Assembly (NCBI RefSeq): GCF_021917145.1 | Contig: NC_061065.1 | Location: 13,236,394-13,300,393 of the forward strand | DNA length: 64,000 nt | Direction: 5' to 3' | DNA from: Hypomesus transpacificus | Lineage: Eukaryota; Chordata; Actinopteri; Osmeriformes; Osmeridae | Part shown: in pieces, positions 1-30,041 of the stretch | Position numbering within the stretch: the first letter of the stretch is position 1 | Layout: each line of letters begins with the position of its first letter | Made by a program: the position numbers and the translations under genes | The notes under the pieces: generated by a model | Seen by the model: the letters and a program-made list of their open reading frames with translations, nothing else | Databases searched by the model: none | Told to the model about the DNA's origin: nothing

Positions 1-322
1 CTGTCCCGGTTCCACCTCTCTTCCTCTCCTCCCTTCACTCCCTCTCTGACGTCACTGCTCTAGTTGCATTCCTTTTTTCGGACCCCTCCTGTATGCCACC
101 CTGTCCTAAAAATGGATGAGTGAGCCATTACCAACTCGTTGGAATGCGCTTCGGAGGTGCATATCCTTCACATTCTTTGAACAACGCACAAAGACGGGCG
201 GATGGATGACAGTTTGTGACCTACTGCAAAAAGCGGCCAACGCAATCAAGGCGGTTGTGGCCCTGATCCATCTGAACGTCCTGTTCCATTCTACCTCTCG
301 ACCCCTACCCTCAACCCCCCAG

Positions 323-16719
<16,397 letters not shown>

Positions 16720-19120
16720 GGAGACCTCCGCTGCCCCCCCCCTCCTCGTCCTCCACCCCCCCCCCCCCCCCTCCCCTTCTTCCTCCTAACACCCAGAGAA
16801 GTCCCCACGCCAACCTCACACACACACGCACACTAACAGAAGATGCATACGCATATTGAAACCTAGGCTTAATCACATGCACCTCCTCCTGACTAGAAAT
16901 GATTTGTTTAAAAGTGCCAAGATCAAGACTTTGAGAACCTCGCCGTGCACCCCCCTAAACCCTACCTTCTTGACTCGATTGGGTGATTTTAGGGTTGGGC
17001 CCCCTCTTTCCGTGTTCACCTGCTTACTTCCTATGCAGGGGGAGTGTGTTATTAAGTATATGGCACTATGAGCATTCATGAAATTACCCCCCCCCCCCTT
17101 CAGCCAACTGCCTGCCCAAACAACCCACTAATTCATACACACACACACAGGCATCTCCAGGCCTAATGGTGGAGGACCAACACCTTTTGCAAATGACCCA
17201 GAACTCCTTTCTCCACCTCCTAATTTCCTGATGGATTTCAGTGTGTCGTTGCCGGACCCACAATTTTTTTTTTTTTCTTTCCATCCTCCTCCTTCTCCCC
17301 CTCCCCCCCGCCCCCCCCCCCCCCCCCGCCCGCTGTTGTTGTACCTGTGTGCTTGGGCTTCTGGTGTGAGAACAATGACATGGGATCCTGGAGATACCTG
17401 ACTGGGTTGTCCAGAGGCCTGGGCGGGGACTACTCTCTGAGCAGCCAATGGGGAAGCTTCCTTGTGTGACGAGCAGCAGCTTCGGCGATTGAGGAATGAC
17501 GGCCTCCTTCTGTGGGCGAGGAATATTTCTTAGCTAACAGGGTAAAAAAAAAAAAACAGCCCTTGTGTTGAAACGCAGTAGTTTTTTTTGTTTGTTTTCA
17601 CTTCAGGCCATTCATTTGTTCAAGTTTTTAAGGTTCCTTGCTTAGTTTAAGTTAATACATAGAGCTGTGATACGCTGAATTATTCATGGATTACTGACTA
17701 TGGGACACTCACAGAAAGAAAAAAATCCTTATGAATGATCTTGATCATAGGTTTAAGTTTGTGTTTCTATAAATAATTAAGGAGAAATGCAAGGGAATAA
17801 TAACTTGTTTTGTTTTTAATGCGTATAGTATTTTGATGGAGATGTTCAACTCTATTAGAGGGACACGAACAGAACTGTAAAAAAAAAAGGTGGACCCACT
17901 TCAAGGACTACAAATCCCTACTTTCTCACTACCCCCTACCCCTGCTGTTTGAGGGTTGTAACCCTGTCAGCTGTTCTTGGACCACATTATGAGACCAGTA
18001 CCCTGGAGTTGCCACCTAAAAGACTGTAGGGGTTTAAAGCCAAACCAATGAGCTTATTTTACTGCTATTATACACTTCCTCCACCAGCCTTTGTAATATT
18101 AATTCATTCATTCATGTTTTTAACTTAGATATTTGCCAGAAAATTATGTAAAGTCGGTGAGACAATTCACCATCACTGAGAATCTGAAAAGAAAAAAAAA
18201 AAATCAAGAGACTGCAATGTATTAATTTCTCGATTGTGCGTTTTAACTCTGAAGAAAAAATTGAGAGAATCTGAGAACGGCTGTTTTAAGAAAAAAAAAT
18301 AAGAAAAAAACAAGGACTACGTTACTCATAGGATTTTAAATAAGAGTCCTCCACAAGCTGCTGCTTTTGTGTGCTATGTTTAAAGAAGACAAAAAATGCT
18401 AGGTATGCGTGACGACCCGCTTACTATAGAGAGAACCCTCTGGAACTAGGCTGACCCCCCTCCCCTGTATGTTTAACTGTTCAATCATGACTGCGAAGCA
18501 TTTCACAAGAGCGTCCTGTTGTAGAGCTGTATCGCCTCAAGAGGGAGTGTGTGAATAGATGTTTTTTTCCTCCCTCTGGAGTGTGGGATGTGTCACTGTA
18601 CAGAAGTGTGACATACAGGCATGTGTGACATCATATCCGCTTATCTCTCGAGTGTGCCTTCAGTGTCCTTTTGTTCATTTTCGGGTTTGTTTTGTTTTTG
18701 TTTTACAGAATCCACTTACATACTGAAGCGATTTGTTTTTGTTTACTCTGTAGGCTGAGGGGCTCTCAGAGACATGGGTTTTTTTTCTTATCTTTCAGAA
18801 ACACTGTATTCAACTTGCACATTGTTTTAGTCCAAGGAAGTCCTCTTGATTTTTGTGTCAGTGATATTTCTTGTTCCCCTTTTTATTTCGTATGAGTCCC
18901 CACCTCCGACTCCCAATGCTCTACTTCCCCTCCCGGCCTCCCAGGACTTTGGTTTTCAAGCCCTGCTCTCTGAAGAAGAGACTTTCTCCTCAAAAACACT
19001 ACTGCTTTTTTTTCTCTTAAAAAAAAAAAAAAAAAATCACCAGTTGAAATCTTTGTAATTATTGAATTGTTAGCAACAAAAATTTGAACAGACAATAAAA
19101 GAGTATCTGTTGTGCTTCTG
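16720..19120 (+). other. cdc42bpb: cdc42bpb 3' UTR with poly(A) signal
   Basis: A 2.4 kb AT-rich stretch after the stop codon with no supported open frame. AATAAA at 19094-19099 is followed by a GT-rich element (TGTGTATTTGTGTGAGTG) starting about 20 bases later, the usual arrangement at a cleavage site. C-rich tracts occur at 16755-16775 and 17300-17330. Confidence 0.75.
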
Positions 19121-21597
19121 GTGTGTATTTGTGTGAGTGCTGGGAAAATGTTGGTACCCTTGTTGCCATGACTTTGAGAAATTTGTAAGTCAAGGCTGGT
19201 GCACTCTTTTAAATAATGACTTTTTATAACCCTACGTCTGTACACAATGCCTTATATCGAACATATTTTAGACATTTCTACGTGTGTTGAAAATCAACTA
19301 CCGACTCTTGACGGTAAATGCATCCATGGAAAATGTATATTGGAGGTCAAAGCCCATCACAATGATATACATTCAATTTACTGTTTAATGTGCCACATAC
19401 AGCTAAAGTAAAGAAAAACTACAGAGGCTACCATTTTTGGGGAAATTATGAAGTGTGCTTGCGGCTGCCACAGCTGGGGCAGTTTACATCACTTCCAAAC
19501 CTTTCGTTTCAATTAATATCCAATGTCCAGCATGTTCAAATATTTGGAGGCAGTTTTCACTTGCAGTACCCAAGCCCCTGCTCTAAGGCCTCAACTTGCA
19601 TGGTGCACACGCTTAACCAGTGAGCTAATAAGGCCCCGATACAATGACTACCATGACTTATTGAGTAAAGATGCATTAATTTCATGTGTCTCTTGGTTGT
19701 GCCGACCTTCAATCCAAGGTAGCAATTGTCTATGAAGATGGACTTCTTCGTACAAGACTTAATCTAATACCAACAAGATAATGCCTTTAAAATAAAACCT
19801 TTCTCCGCTTGGTGGATACTGGGTCATTCTACATTAGACTACACTACCCAGGAGGCCAAGTGTAATGAACTGCCAATTCAGTGAGTGGAACGCTGGCTGC
19901 AAAAATCTACCTAAAGCAGGCAGGAGTGCATCTTGATCAACTCCAATCATGCTACTGAGGTCTCTCCTCCAGCTTGAAGGCCAGAGAGGGAGGGATATAG
20001 GGAAAATGTGCATTTATGGTAAGTTTGGGTGGATCAATTATTAATATTTAAAAAAATTATTCTACAAAAACGATTCTTACGCAAACATTTGATGGGATCG
20101 CTAGTGTTCCACCTTTTTTTTTTTACTAAAGCGACAGGTATATTAATATGAACCTTATTTCATTAAGTTTTTAGTTTTTAAACACAATGCTGAGGAAAAA
20201 CCCAACACCGCCTTCCATTTCGAAATGCAGGGCTGAAGTAACGTGGGTGTCTTGTCTGTCTGATGTGTGCCTCCACCAAACCAGCCTCGTGCTTCCTGTC
20301 CTCCCCCTCCGTCACAGGGGCTTCCCACAGAGTCCACCCCTGATGAGAGCAGCAGGGGGCACCCCCCTACCCCTCCCCTCCTCCCCCTCAACTCGTTGAA
20401 CCCAGGGTGGGGCTCGAGATGCTGCACTGCACGAACACTGAAACCCGACATTTCAAACGCTAGCCTTCTCAATTAATGGAATGAGTGTTACATACAGAGA
20501 TACGTAGGGAAAGAGATGGAGAATCCGTGGATGCCAGTTCTCCATTTTGACTGGCGACCGCCCTCACCTGATTCTGCTGTGCGCACTGATAGGAGTGTGG
20601 CTAGTTGAGTGTTACTTGACAGCGCTCCATTCCAGCCGGTTGTCACAGTAAAATCTTTCGCATTAACACAACGATAATGAGGAAATACTGAAAGTGCCAT
20701 GATTGTGCATTCTGTCTGTCTATATTTTTAGGGACTTTTCAACAATTTTTCGATTATACTTGAAGCCTTACTCATCAAAACCCCCACACACAGTTACACT
20801 TTTAGAGAGAGATCTGCTTTTCAAACAACACTTTCAAAAGCAGACCTGTGCGAAGCTCCTTCAATGGCACTCCGGGGTGTGCACACACACAGGGAGTCTT
20901 TGACTATGAAGGCTTCCAGATGCTGGATTTCTCTTTTAATTAACAGACAGCGGTGGGCTCTTGCTTCAAGGGATTCCTCAGCTCTCCGCTTGACAGAGCC
21001 ATCATGGAAATGTGTGCAGGTTCAGCACACAGCCTCCTGTGTTCAAAGCTGTAAGGCCGTCTCCCCTGTGAAACTGTAGCGAATGAATAAGTCATTGTTT
21101 TCACATAACTCAGTATGTACTTGTCACACTTAAAATATTACAGAATGTCCGCCTTCAAATGTTGAGGGGAACCATAATATTGCAGCCTACAGGTCACAGT
21201 TTTATCATTAGGCCTAAAATCCTGCATCTGGATGTTGGCAAGAGGCATGTTCTGTTACTTTATCACAGATTTTAAGCAGGGGGCAAGTTAACTTTAACGC
21301 TTAAATCCTTCGGGATAAATCAGTGCACATTGCACATGTCAAATTGCAGGAAGCTACAGTGCCCGAGGAGCCCGAGTGAATTTACCTCTTCCAAGGTTAT
21401 GAAAGGAGTACTTTCAGGTGTCCACCACCAGGGGGTGATCCATGCTTGATATCCAATAGGCTGGGTTCTTTTGTTAGACAAGGATATTTATCAGGTCCCT
21501 TTCCTCCCCTCCATTTTAATGGTACGCTTTTATACTAAGAAAGTACTCTATTCGCAGTATATACGGCAGGCTTGACAAAGTAAATACAAATACCAGA
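19121..21597. other. intergenic stretch between cdc42bpb and the SERTA gene
   Basis: No exon-like open frame with splice sites was seen. It holds a degenerate tRNA-derived SINE (19548-19637) and a GC-rich patch near 20280-20420. Confidence 0.6.
19548..19637 (-). repeat. degenerate tRNA-derived SINE head
   Basis: On the minus strand the sequence reads TTAGCTCACTGGTTAAGCG, an A-box-like promoter, followed by GTGCACCATGCAAGTTGAGG, as in the tRNA-like head of a common fish SINE family also present at 45300-45436 and 47253-47381. The B box is decayed. Confidence 0.5.
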
Positions 21598-22960
21598 TTT
21601 ATTTTCAGATTTATTCAGATTTAACTGACCAGCTACAATAATATTGCATAGGATATACATTTCAAAATAGCCTGCTTTGTTATGTACACAACACACAGAG
21701 TGTTAAATGGTCAACACCAGATGACAAGAAAAATATCCATACGGAGAGTGAACTTAGCATGAGACCAGTGTGGTTAAGAGAGCAAGATCATATCCTCTGA
21801 AAATCATGTTGTAGAAATTGTTATTAAACATCACTGACACACGCTCTCATTTCACAAGATAGTCACACAACAGTAATGTTCATATTGCACTTGGGACTCA
21901 AAGGATTCTTGATGCGCCCATGTATTTTCTACTTCTCTTGTTCTGGACTTGAAGTGGTGGTAGGAACCCTAAACATAGGTGGAAGGTCGACTCGATTAGC
22001 AAGTTATCTCCTAGTTTGAGTAAACACGGCATTTGCCTGTTTGAAGACACTGTGGTCGATATTCATAGTAGTCAAGTATGAATATAAACGACAAGGTCTT
22101 TCAAATGAATACATGATCCTACATGTCCTTCTCACCAAGTCATTATATGAGACCGATGGTTGACAAAAAGCCAGTTCAGAAAAAAATAAGGTCTTGAACA
22201 TTTCTGAAGTAACCAGTGTTTTTCTAATGTCCCTGTGTTTCACTGGTGAGTTATGGCTACAGTTGTGACTGGTCTGACAAACGAGTACATAGACTGTGAT
22301 TATGGATCAAATCTTTTGGTTCACTCAGCCAAGTTGGTTCAGTTTGATAACCGGGTGAAAAGCTGCCAGTTAGTCTGCCTGGTCCATTGCAATCATCTTT
22401 AGAACTTACTGACATCGTGGAAGGCCTGGGTGCATAAACAGTACAATTAATAAAACTCTGGACAATTAAAAACGTCATGATTCACAACCAATATTTACAG
22501 ACATCTTTTGTTTTCACCTCATCTATTCAACGGGAATATAAAATACGGGGGGGCAAAACTCTGCTACAGAGACCACAGACTGTCGTCTCATAAATAAAAC
22601 GCAATATATTATTGGAATTTTGTTGTACAAATAAACAAGCGATATCACCGAAAAATGGTATAAATACAAATAGCTACAACACACACAAAAACAAAAAGCT
22701 TACAAAGCTTGAGAAATTCACAACTCATTTCGATGCAGTCTTGAGGGGGGAAGGGCCCACAGAAGAATGCTGATGGTGTCATAAACAAGTCTCCTTGGTT
22801 CACTGTTTGTGGTTGATGTTTTCCAGTGTGAGACTGGCTGGCTCGGGCAAGACTCCTTCGATCACGAGGGTGGGCTCCTTGTGTGTGGCAGCCATGCCAG
22901 GGAGTTGGAGAGAGAGAGACAGAGACAGAGAGAGAGAGACAGAGAGAGAGAGAGACAGAG

Positions 22961-22991
<31 letters not shown>

Positions 22992-25248
22992 CATAGACAT
23001 AGAGAGAGAGAGAGAGAGAGGGTCCTGTGGCACAGAGCTTCACAACAGCGAACTGCTGAAGATCCCAGGTAGGCTCACAGTTAGCTGACCTGATGAGTGG
23101 CGTATGAGGGGCAGTGTGAATTACAGTTCCCATCGTTTACATTTGTTCCATTATATTTTTAACTTATTGGGACCGGTGCATTTGTAAACACAGCGCAACG
23201 CTTGCACGACAGTGCAAAGCCCTCTGTCCCAAACTGAAAACCACCAGAGACAGGAGCACATTCCACAGAGAGGGAAGGAACTGTGTCAGACTGCTTGCAG
23301 TTTGTTATTCAGTTGCATTACTGGTTGACTGGCAGCTCTGGCTCCTCCTCCTGCCTTTCTATTGGACGCAGACAAGGGGGCCCCCTTTCAGGGAGGAGCT
23401 GGGCACAGACACACACACACACATACACACACACACACACACACATATACCAGCTGTTGTGAAACTCTCAGTGTAGCCTTTTCCACGAGCAAGGACCTCC
23501 ACGTGATTGGAGCCACTGCCCCTCACCCCCTTAATCTCTTGCTCTCACTCTTCTCTCCCCTCCCCCCTCTCTCTCCCTCTCTCTCTCTCTCCCTCTCTCT
23601 CTGCAGTCTCAGGAAGGAGGGGGAGGAAGGGGGTGGGGGGGACAGCTTGCAAGCCATGCCGGACAGTCCCCTTGGAGCACATATGCAGAATATTTGACCC
23701 CTTTGACAGAAATCAAGTTTGGGATGATGTCCAATCAGTGCCTCTCTTTAGAGTTACGGCTTGATTTTCAGAGCGGCTCGGGCTAGCAACTGTGCTTACG
23801 CAACTTGGGCTATCTATCCATGACTTGCATTTTCTAGGGCGTAAAGTCCAAACACGTTATTGGATGCCGAGATGAAAGAAAGAAGGGGAAAAAAGAGCCC
23901 ATGAGGAGAATACAAAGTGTCACGTATTGAAATCCCAATCGGACGCTCCACTCGATCGTAGTCCGTAGTAGAGCGCAGCGTTCTCGCAGGGTTCCAGTCT
24001 TTGGCGAGCAGAGCTTTTATGAGGGGGTTCGGGGGTAGACCCCGTCTGGTCGCATGGCTTATCTAGAGGACTGAGGATCCCTTACAAATGGTTAGAAACA
24101 GCGCCGTCAGGTTGCAGCCCCCCCCCCCCCCCCCCCCCCCCTAAGGCTTGAGCATTTGTGCTGGGTAGTTCCACCCTCTGCCAGTCTTCTCTCTCCATTA
24201 TAGGGTTAGGGTTAGGGTAAGGGTTAGGGTTAGGGTAAGGGTTAGGGTTAGGGTTAAGGTTAGGGTAAGGGTAAGGGTTAGGGTTAGGGTTAGGGTTAGG
24301 GTTAGGGTTAGGCATTATAGGCACTGGGTTCTCCCCCTTACAGGGAGGCTTTCTGCATTTTTTTTTGGAACAATCTCACGTGGAAAATATACATTGTATT
24401 CAATTTGTGCACAGTGACTCAAAAACCCACACTGCTTAAATGCTGCTTCAAAAGATCCTTGGTCAGACTTGAAAAACATCCTGATCATTCTTGACCTCCG
24501 ATGCCCGGCGTTCTCCTTGAGATTCTTACGTGAAACCGCCGTTGCGTGAACACAATGGGAAAGCCAGTGTCTCTTGAAAAGTACTTTGGCGCGTGAACAT
24601 TGGTGTCCACGACCAGTTCAGAATGCTAGCGGACAAGGCATAAGTGATGGGTTTTGTGGAATGATCAGCTATGCTTTGAGATTGTGGTTGTAATGAAGGC
24701 AATTCTCTCCAGTGCAATAAGCAATATTGACAATCACCCAGTATAGGAAAAAAAAAACGAGTCAGTATGTAAAAATGGTGATGCACTGCATTTTCTTTTG
24801 TCGTTTTGTGTGTAAATATATATAAACCGCTCTTTGCTTTAAAGCGGTAGTGAGAACATGCATGTCCCGATTCATTTTCATAGGGATTAATAGTTGTAGT
24901 GCTCAATGAATACATGTCCACATCCTTGTTCCACAGGTTCTTCTCCTGTTCTCACGGGTTCTAGTCTTCTCCATCGAATTAAAACAAGTCTCAATAGTAA
25001 TACTTCAGTCCCTGCATATTCTCCCTATTGGAACAATGATCAGCACGAGCTTGCCGTCGAAAATGTGCATTCATCCTTCGGCAGAAGTGTATCTGGCGGG
25101 CATGTCTTTCGCATAAAAGGTTTTTGTATCAAAAAATAGAAATGTCCGTATAAAAAAAAGGGAAACATGAAACGGTCGTTATCCCCGGCCCGCGGCGGGG
25201 GGGGCAAACGGCAGAACAGCAGTGTCGACAGTGGGGAGCTTCAGCCTC
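21598..25248 (-). other. probable long 3' UTR of the SERTAD2-like gene
   Basis: Downstream of the SERTA stop there is no supported open frame for 3.6 kb. Minus-strand AATAAA signals occur at 21610-21615 and 21598-21603, followed by T/GT-rich sequence. Mammalian SERTAD2 has a long single-exon 3' UTR, so this extent is plausible, but only the signals are seen. Inside lie (GA)n at 22910-23020, (CA)n at 23408-23445, poly(C) at 24118-24142 and a telomeric array. Confidence 0.35.
24196..24321. repeat. interstitial telomeric repeat array
   Basis: About nineteen units of TTAGGG with TAAGGG and TTAAGG variants, bounded by the 9-base direct repeat CATTATAGG at 24196-24204 and 24313-24321. It is short and internal, so it is an interstitial telomeric sequence rather than a chromosome end. 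Confidence 0.92.
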
Positions 25249-25893
25249 TCAGGAGCGCACCAGGATCTCCATGATGTGGTCGAGGTCATTGAGGTCCATG
25301 AGACAGAGCTGCAGGGTGCTCGACGCCGTGTAGCCGGAGAACGCCTTGAGGAGGTCCTTGGCGCCCCCTCTGGACGCGGGGCACGCCAGGACGGCGCAGT
25401 CCGCCGAGTCGTACATGGACGTGTCGATGTCGTCGAAGATGTCGTCGGGCGCTAGGTCCGTCAGGTAGCTGGTGGAGTTGCTGATCTCGAAGGCTCCGAA
25501 CAGCGAGTCGGACGACCTCCCTTCGGCCTCGGCCGCCCGGGCCTCTTTGTCGGCGCTCGGAGGCGAAGAGGAGGGGGCCGCCGAGAGGGCGCTGTCCGCG
25601 GGCACGGCCGGCAGCGAGGGAGAGTGCCGAGGGGTGGCCGCGTGGAGCAGCGAGGGGGCGGGAGGGGCCTCCGGGAGTGGGGGCCGGCCCTCCTGCCTCA
25701 TCTCCTGCTGGATGTGACGCAGCGTGTTGGCCAGCAGCACCGAGCGGTGCAGGCTGGGCTCGGCTCGCCGCTGGCAGCTCTGGAGCTTGTCCAGACACAG
25801 GTCCAGCACCAGCTGCCTCTGCTGGGGGTAGGGCAGCCCCGGGACAGGGTCCTCGCACTCACTCAGCTTACGCTTAACCCCCCGACCCACCAT
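25249..25893 (-). CDS. SERTA-domain transcriptional co-regulator, SERTAD2-like
   Basis: A 214-residue protein from a single main coding exon. It starts MVGRGVKRKLSE (basic KRK motif, residues 7-9). The SERTA domain at about 22-66 contains YPQQRQLVLDLCLDKLQ and SLHRSVLLANTLRHIQQEM. A Ser/Pro/Ala-rich middle follows, then the acidic motif DDIFDDIDTSMYD and the C-terminal MDLNDLDHIMEILV. Family members (TRIP-Br proteins) bind PHD/bromodomain factors and modulate E2F/DP transcription. The FEISNSTSYLTDLAPDDIF stretch is closest to SERTAD2 as I recall it; SERTAD1 or SERTAD3 are alternatives. A splice acceptor (CCCCAG/GTAC) lies 4 bases before this ATG, so an upstream exon exists. Neighbour of cdca4 on the same strand. 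Confidence 0.88.
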   Translation of the reverse strand: MVGRGVKRKLSECEDPVPGLPYPQQRQLVLDLCLDKLQSCQRRAEPSLHRSVLLANTLRHIQQEMRQEGRPPLPEAPPAPSLLHAATPRHSPSLPAVPADSALSAAPSSSPPSADKEARAAEAEGRSSDSLFGAFEISNSTSYLTDLAPDDIFDDIDTSMYDSADCAVLACPASRGGAKDLLKAFSGYTASSTLQLCLMDLNDLDHIMEILVRS

Positions 25894-25897
25894 GTAC

Positions 25898-28800
25898 CTG
25901 GGGAGGGGGACACATCAGGAGGCAAGACGTTAAGACGCGGGCCAATCGGATCATGTCAGGCAATTTGAACATGATCAATATTGATGATCAAAATCACTTG
26001 AAAACGATGTATTTGCTATCAGAACTTCCCTTTCGATCTTGGGATGTTTGTGTGTGGGTGTGAGTGAGTGCTGGACGTGACTTGTGCCATTGGTTTCTGT
26101 GCTAACAGCTCTCAGACCGGAACGCCATCAAAAGGGTCAACGAGCTCATGGCCTCTCTGAAGAGCTGGAAACTCAATGGACTGGACTGCCGCAGAAAGGG
26201 GTGCACAGGGATGTTTCTTTACTGTACATTCTAGCCTGTCCTGCCTATCGTCAGACTTCAGAGGCTAATGCGTTACCGCAAACTGCGGCAGCTCTGTGGA
26301 ACAACGCATACGGCGGAACGTTATGAAATCGACAATTTGTCGGTGGTTGAATAAATAACTGACCAAATGCAGAAGCCCTCATGACATCAACGAGCGTCTA
26401 AGCCTGGCTTCAGGGGGCCTTTAGAATCAGAGGTTGTGGCTCTGTGGCTGTGCTGCTTCCGACCAGACTGAGCGAGAGAACTGCAGCGCTGCACTCACAG
26501 GTCACATGGACTGTTCCTCTCTGGGGGACGGTGGGGAGGGGGAGGGGGCAAGGCGCAGTGTTGGAGAGCCACGCTAGTCGCCATGGCGATCCCCATCCAT
26601 CTACCTTGGGTGTCAGCTTGAGATCCAGTCCCCGAGGGGCCAGGCGATGGCCCGGCTGAGGGGTGCAGTTCCGCATCGCTGTCTCTTGTTTGTTCCTATC
26701 AGAGCCACCTCTGCTTGTACACAAGAGCAGGGGTGGGGTGAGGGAACAAGTTGAGGTAGATTCTATAAAAACGGGGCCCCTCTTGCCCAACCAGTGAACA
26801 CTGCTCTGCCTTAAAGCTCACCAGTGACTTCTATCAACTGTGGCACCTCCCCCCTAACTAGGCTACACCTCCAGTTTGGAGAGTGGACTGAAGGAGAATT
26901 TCTCTCCGCTTAAGTTGTCACGGATAAAAGGAACGCAAGGAACACTGTGGTGGATCGCATCGTCTGATGCGAGCGTTCCCCCTCCCGCCCTCCCCTCAGC
27001 CCCCCCCCCCCCCCCCCTCTCGTGGTCCAATCAGAGTGCATTAGGGCTGAGGGGGCGTCGACAGGATGTGCCCACTCTGCCGTAGGCGCTTGTGCGTCCG
27101 CCGCTCGCTCGTCACGCGCGGCTGCATTGGCTACCCGCCATCCTCCGCAGGTCGGGGTGCAGACTTGCTCTTCTCTGCGCTGCGGAGGCAGTCCCTTCCT
27201 CTGCGTACCGGGCGGAGAGGAATGACAACGTCCCTCGTAAAGCTCCCCCCCCCCCTCCTCCTCACTACGTTTTGAATGTGAAAACCCTCTGAGAAGTAGC
27301 GCCTTCGTTAAACCTTTCGTGCTCTTCTGACACCCTCGGGGTTCCACTCTCCCCCACCCAAAAAAAAGTGGATATGCTGCGTTGCTTGATATCCATGTGG
27401 AGGCCGGTTGCTCTGAGGAGTCGGACGCCAGTGATTACATAACAGCAGCTCTGGACGTTTTTCTGACCTGCATTGTCTGTTTGCTCTGAGTGGTGCACGT
27501 TGTTAGGAAAGCATGCATGCTCCCCTGACTTGTGCTTCTGCTATGTCTTTGACCAAAACCAGATTTGCTGCTGGTTGCTGAAACAGAATTTAGGACTAAA
27601 AAGACCGCAATCTCCTGACTTTCATATTGCACGTCTGACGCTCAAAGTCACCGTTAATCCTACATCAACACAGGCTATAGCCTACTTCGGTGCCTGAGTG
27701 GTCGCAAAATAGCCCACTAGAAAAGTGTGCAAATTTCTTATCAGACCTCAAAGTTCAATCAAATTATTTTTCCTACCAATTAAAAAGTCCCCCGTTTTCT
27801 GGTGCGCGCTTTTGAAAGAATAAAACAAAAATGGTACGCCGCGGATGGGGCAAGATTGCCTCACGTTGGCAGCTGTGAAGCAGCCAGCCGTGCTTTGAAA
27901 GGGGCCTCTCTCATTAGGCTAGCCTCTCTCTCCCCCTCTCTCTCTCTCTCCCTCCCTCCCTCTCCCTCTTTCCCTCTCTACCTCTCTCTCTCTCCCTCCC
28001 TCCCTCTCTCCGCCTGCTTACCATGGCAACAGCGCAGGATGAGAGGCCAAAGCCCGAGAGGCTACAGTAACTGTAACACAGACCGCGCATAGATAGAGGA
28101 CGGCTACACTGGGGATCTAGCTACACGAACGTCTGTGAGTAGGTCTACGCTGATACGCCACATTTCAGATGTTGTGACAACGCCATGCCATTTACAGGCT
28201 ACACTGGGATGGTGCAGGGTCACTTTTGGGATTGAGGGAAAAAAAAGATAAAAAAGATTGATTTGCGCGTCACGCATATTTCTAACCTGTGAAATAACCG
28301 CGTTGGTGTAACCGTTCTTCCTCTTTGGCGCGGCCGTTTCTCATCCCTGTTAACAGGAGAGTTCTCCCACCTTCCCTGGAGCACATGCAGCCACAAAACC
28401 ACTTCATTCCCCTCTGCCTCTTGAACATACTCCGAACAACTGTTTGCACCAACTGTCTTAAGGGCGACAACTTTCTGTTTTAACGGTTAATAAAACTGCA
28501 TGGTGGAGTCACAACATCTCCCATATTCAGCCTCAGAGGCAACGGCTCTCTGTGCCCCCCCCCACCCCCCCACCCTCCAGAGATGGAGGGAGGAGTGTAA
28601 AGAAGTGGGAGGGGGAGAAAGAGAGGACTGCGGGGAAGGAGAGCTCCAGTTAGAAGGGGAGTGGGGAGGGGGCGGAGCCTCCCATCGATGAGCAGAAGAG
28701 GAGTCCTGTGGAACAGTTGAGCATACGGACCCTTTCAACGGATGTCTTTATATGGACGGGTTTGTCACTGGGTGGCAGAACCTCCCCGATGAAATGAGTC

Positions 28801-30041
28801 ACAAATGAGTCACGTCGGTTAGTCAGACGCTAGACTTCAGGAAACCCTCGCTAAATGATCGTGTTCGAACCAAATGTTAAATGCGTATGCACTGACGACC
28901 TACCTCACACTGCAACTCTCTGGTCACACTGGAAGACTAAAGTCTTCCAAGAGTTGAGATCAGAGAATCTATTTCTGTACACCATGTCTATTAAGTTGCT
29001 TTAGGATGCCAGTGTCCAGGTTACTTTTACAAAAGTTCCTCAAAACTATCGGGAGCTATGACGACTTGACATCGGCTTCTCACTTATGGTACCCAAAAGG
29101 ATGAGTCCAGTCTGTCACCCACATTTGAGAAAAGTGAAGGCTTTGTAGGTGCTAGTAGCTTTCCGAGTGTCACAATGACTAAATTCATTAGAATGTAGCA
29201 TATGCCTGCAATTACTATGGTACCTGGTAGATGTTCAGAGCCTTTATTCCGACTGAATTGGTATCATCTGATTTGAACCCATCAGGGAGTATAATATGGA
29301 CTACACGTGAGTTGAGATCGTTGTCTCGAGCACTGAGGCTCGATATCTTAATGATTTCAACTTCACTTGCTCAACAGAAAATACTAAGCAAACGAGTCGT
29401 GTTAATCAAATTACGCAACAACACAGCGGCGCAGTAGAAGTATTGTGCCTCTGCTCAACTCACTTATGAAAACGCTAGCTGTGTGTTAGTGGCTGCGTCC
29501 GATTTTCACTTGAAATGGTAAGTACAGTAAGTGAGATTGCCTTTGAACCACGATATAACATAATAGATTCGAAATATCGTTAGACTATAACTTGGGTAGC
29601 AAGCCAGTAAACCGGCAAGCTAACACGTTAGCCAAGTTTGCAACAGTGTTATTCAATAAATGAAAACTGGTGATGGCAGATTCGTGATTGAGAGCTAGCA
29701 AACACTACGCTACTATTAATCAACTTACTAGCCTAGCCAATTCAATTATACTATGCTAGTTCAAGATAGTAGGGCAACATAAGATGTGAAGACGTTTGTC
29801 GAGTCCTTTGCGAACATTTGAGAATACGTGTGGGACAACTTCTTAAAGTCTAGACTAGAGGGTTGCTTGATGATGAAGATGGCTACTGTACTAGACTGCA
29901 CTGGTGATTTATATTAGCTCTAACGTAGCTGACAACAAATTATCTTATAGTCCACTGGAGTTCTAAATGCTGAAATTAAGTACGTGTCTAGCACACATGT
30001 TTACTACAGTTTAAAGTAGCCAATGTCAAGTAAGTTTTTAC
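25898..30041 (-). other. intron or upstream region of the SERTAD2-like gene
   Basis: 4.1 kb without a supported gene. It contains a CpG-rich block around 27030-27200, with ATTGG near 27024 and CCGCTCGCTCGTCACGCGCG at about 27100, which could be an alternative promoter, and long (CT)n runs at 27920-28015. Many GCTAGC/GTTAGC-like words occur near 29600-29760, typical fish intergenic composition. Confidence 0.45.

Noticed and set aside
22795..23133. Arg/Glu-rich and Ser/Leu-rich open frames
   Set aside because: They come from a (GA)n microsatellite.
24082..24324. Pro-Asn-rich minus-strand open frame
   Set aside because: Translation of the telomeric repeat.
26109..26237. Exon-like segment after CTAACAG reading LSDRNAIKRVNELMASLKSW
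   Set aside because: Good acceptor and helix-like peptide, but only a weak donor follows, there is no partner exon, and I recognise no family. Could be a decayed exon; not enough to call.
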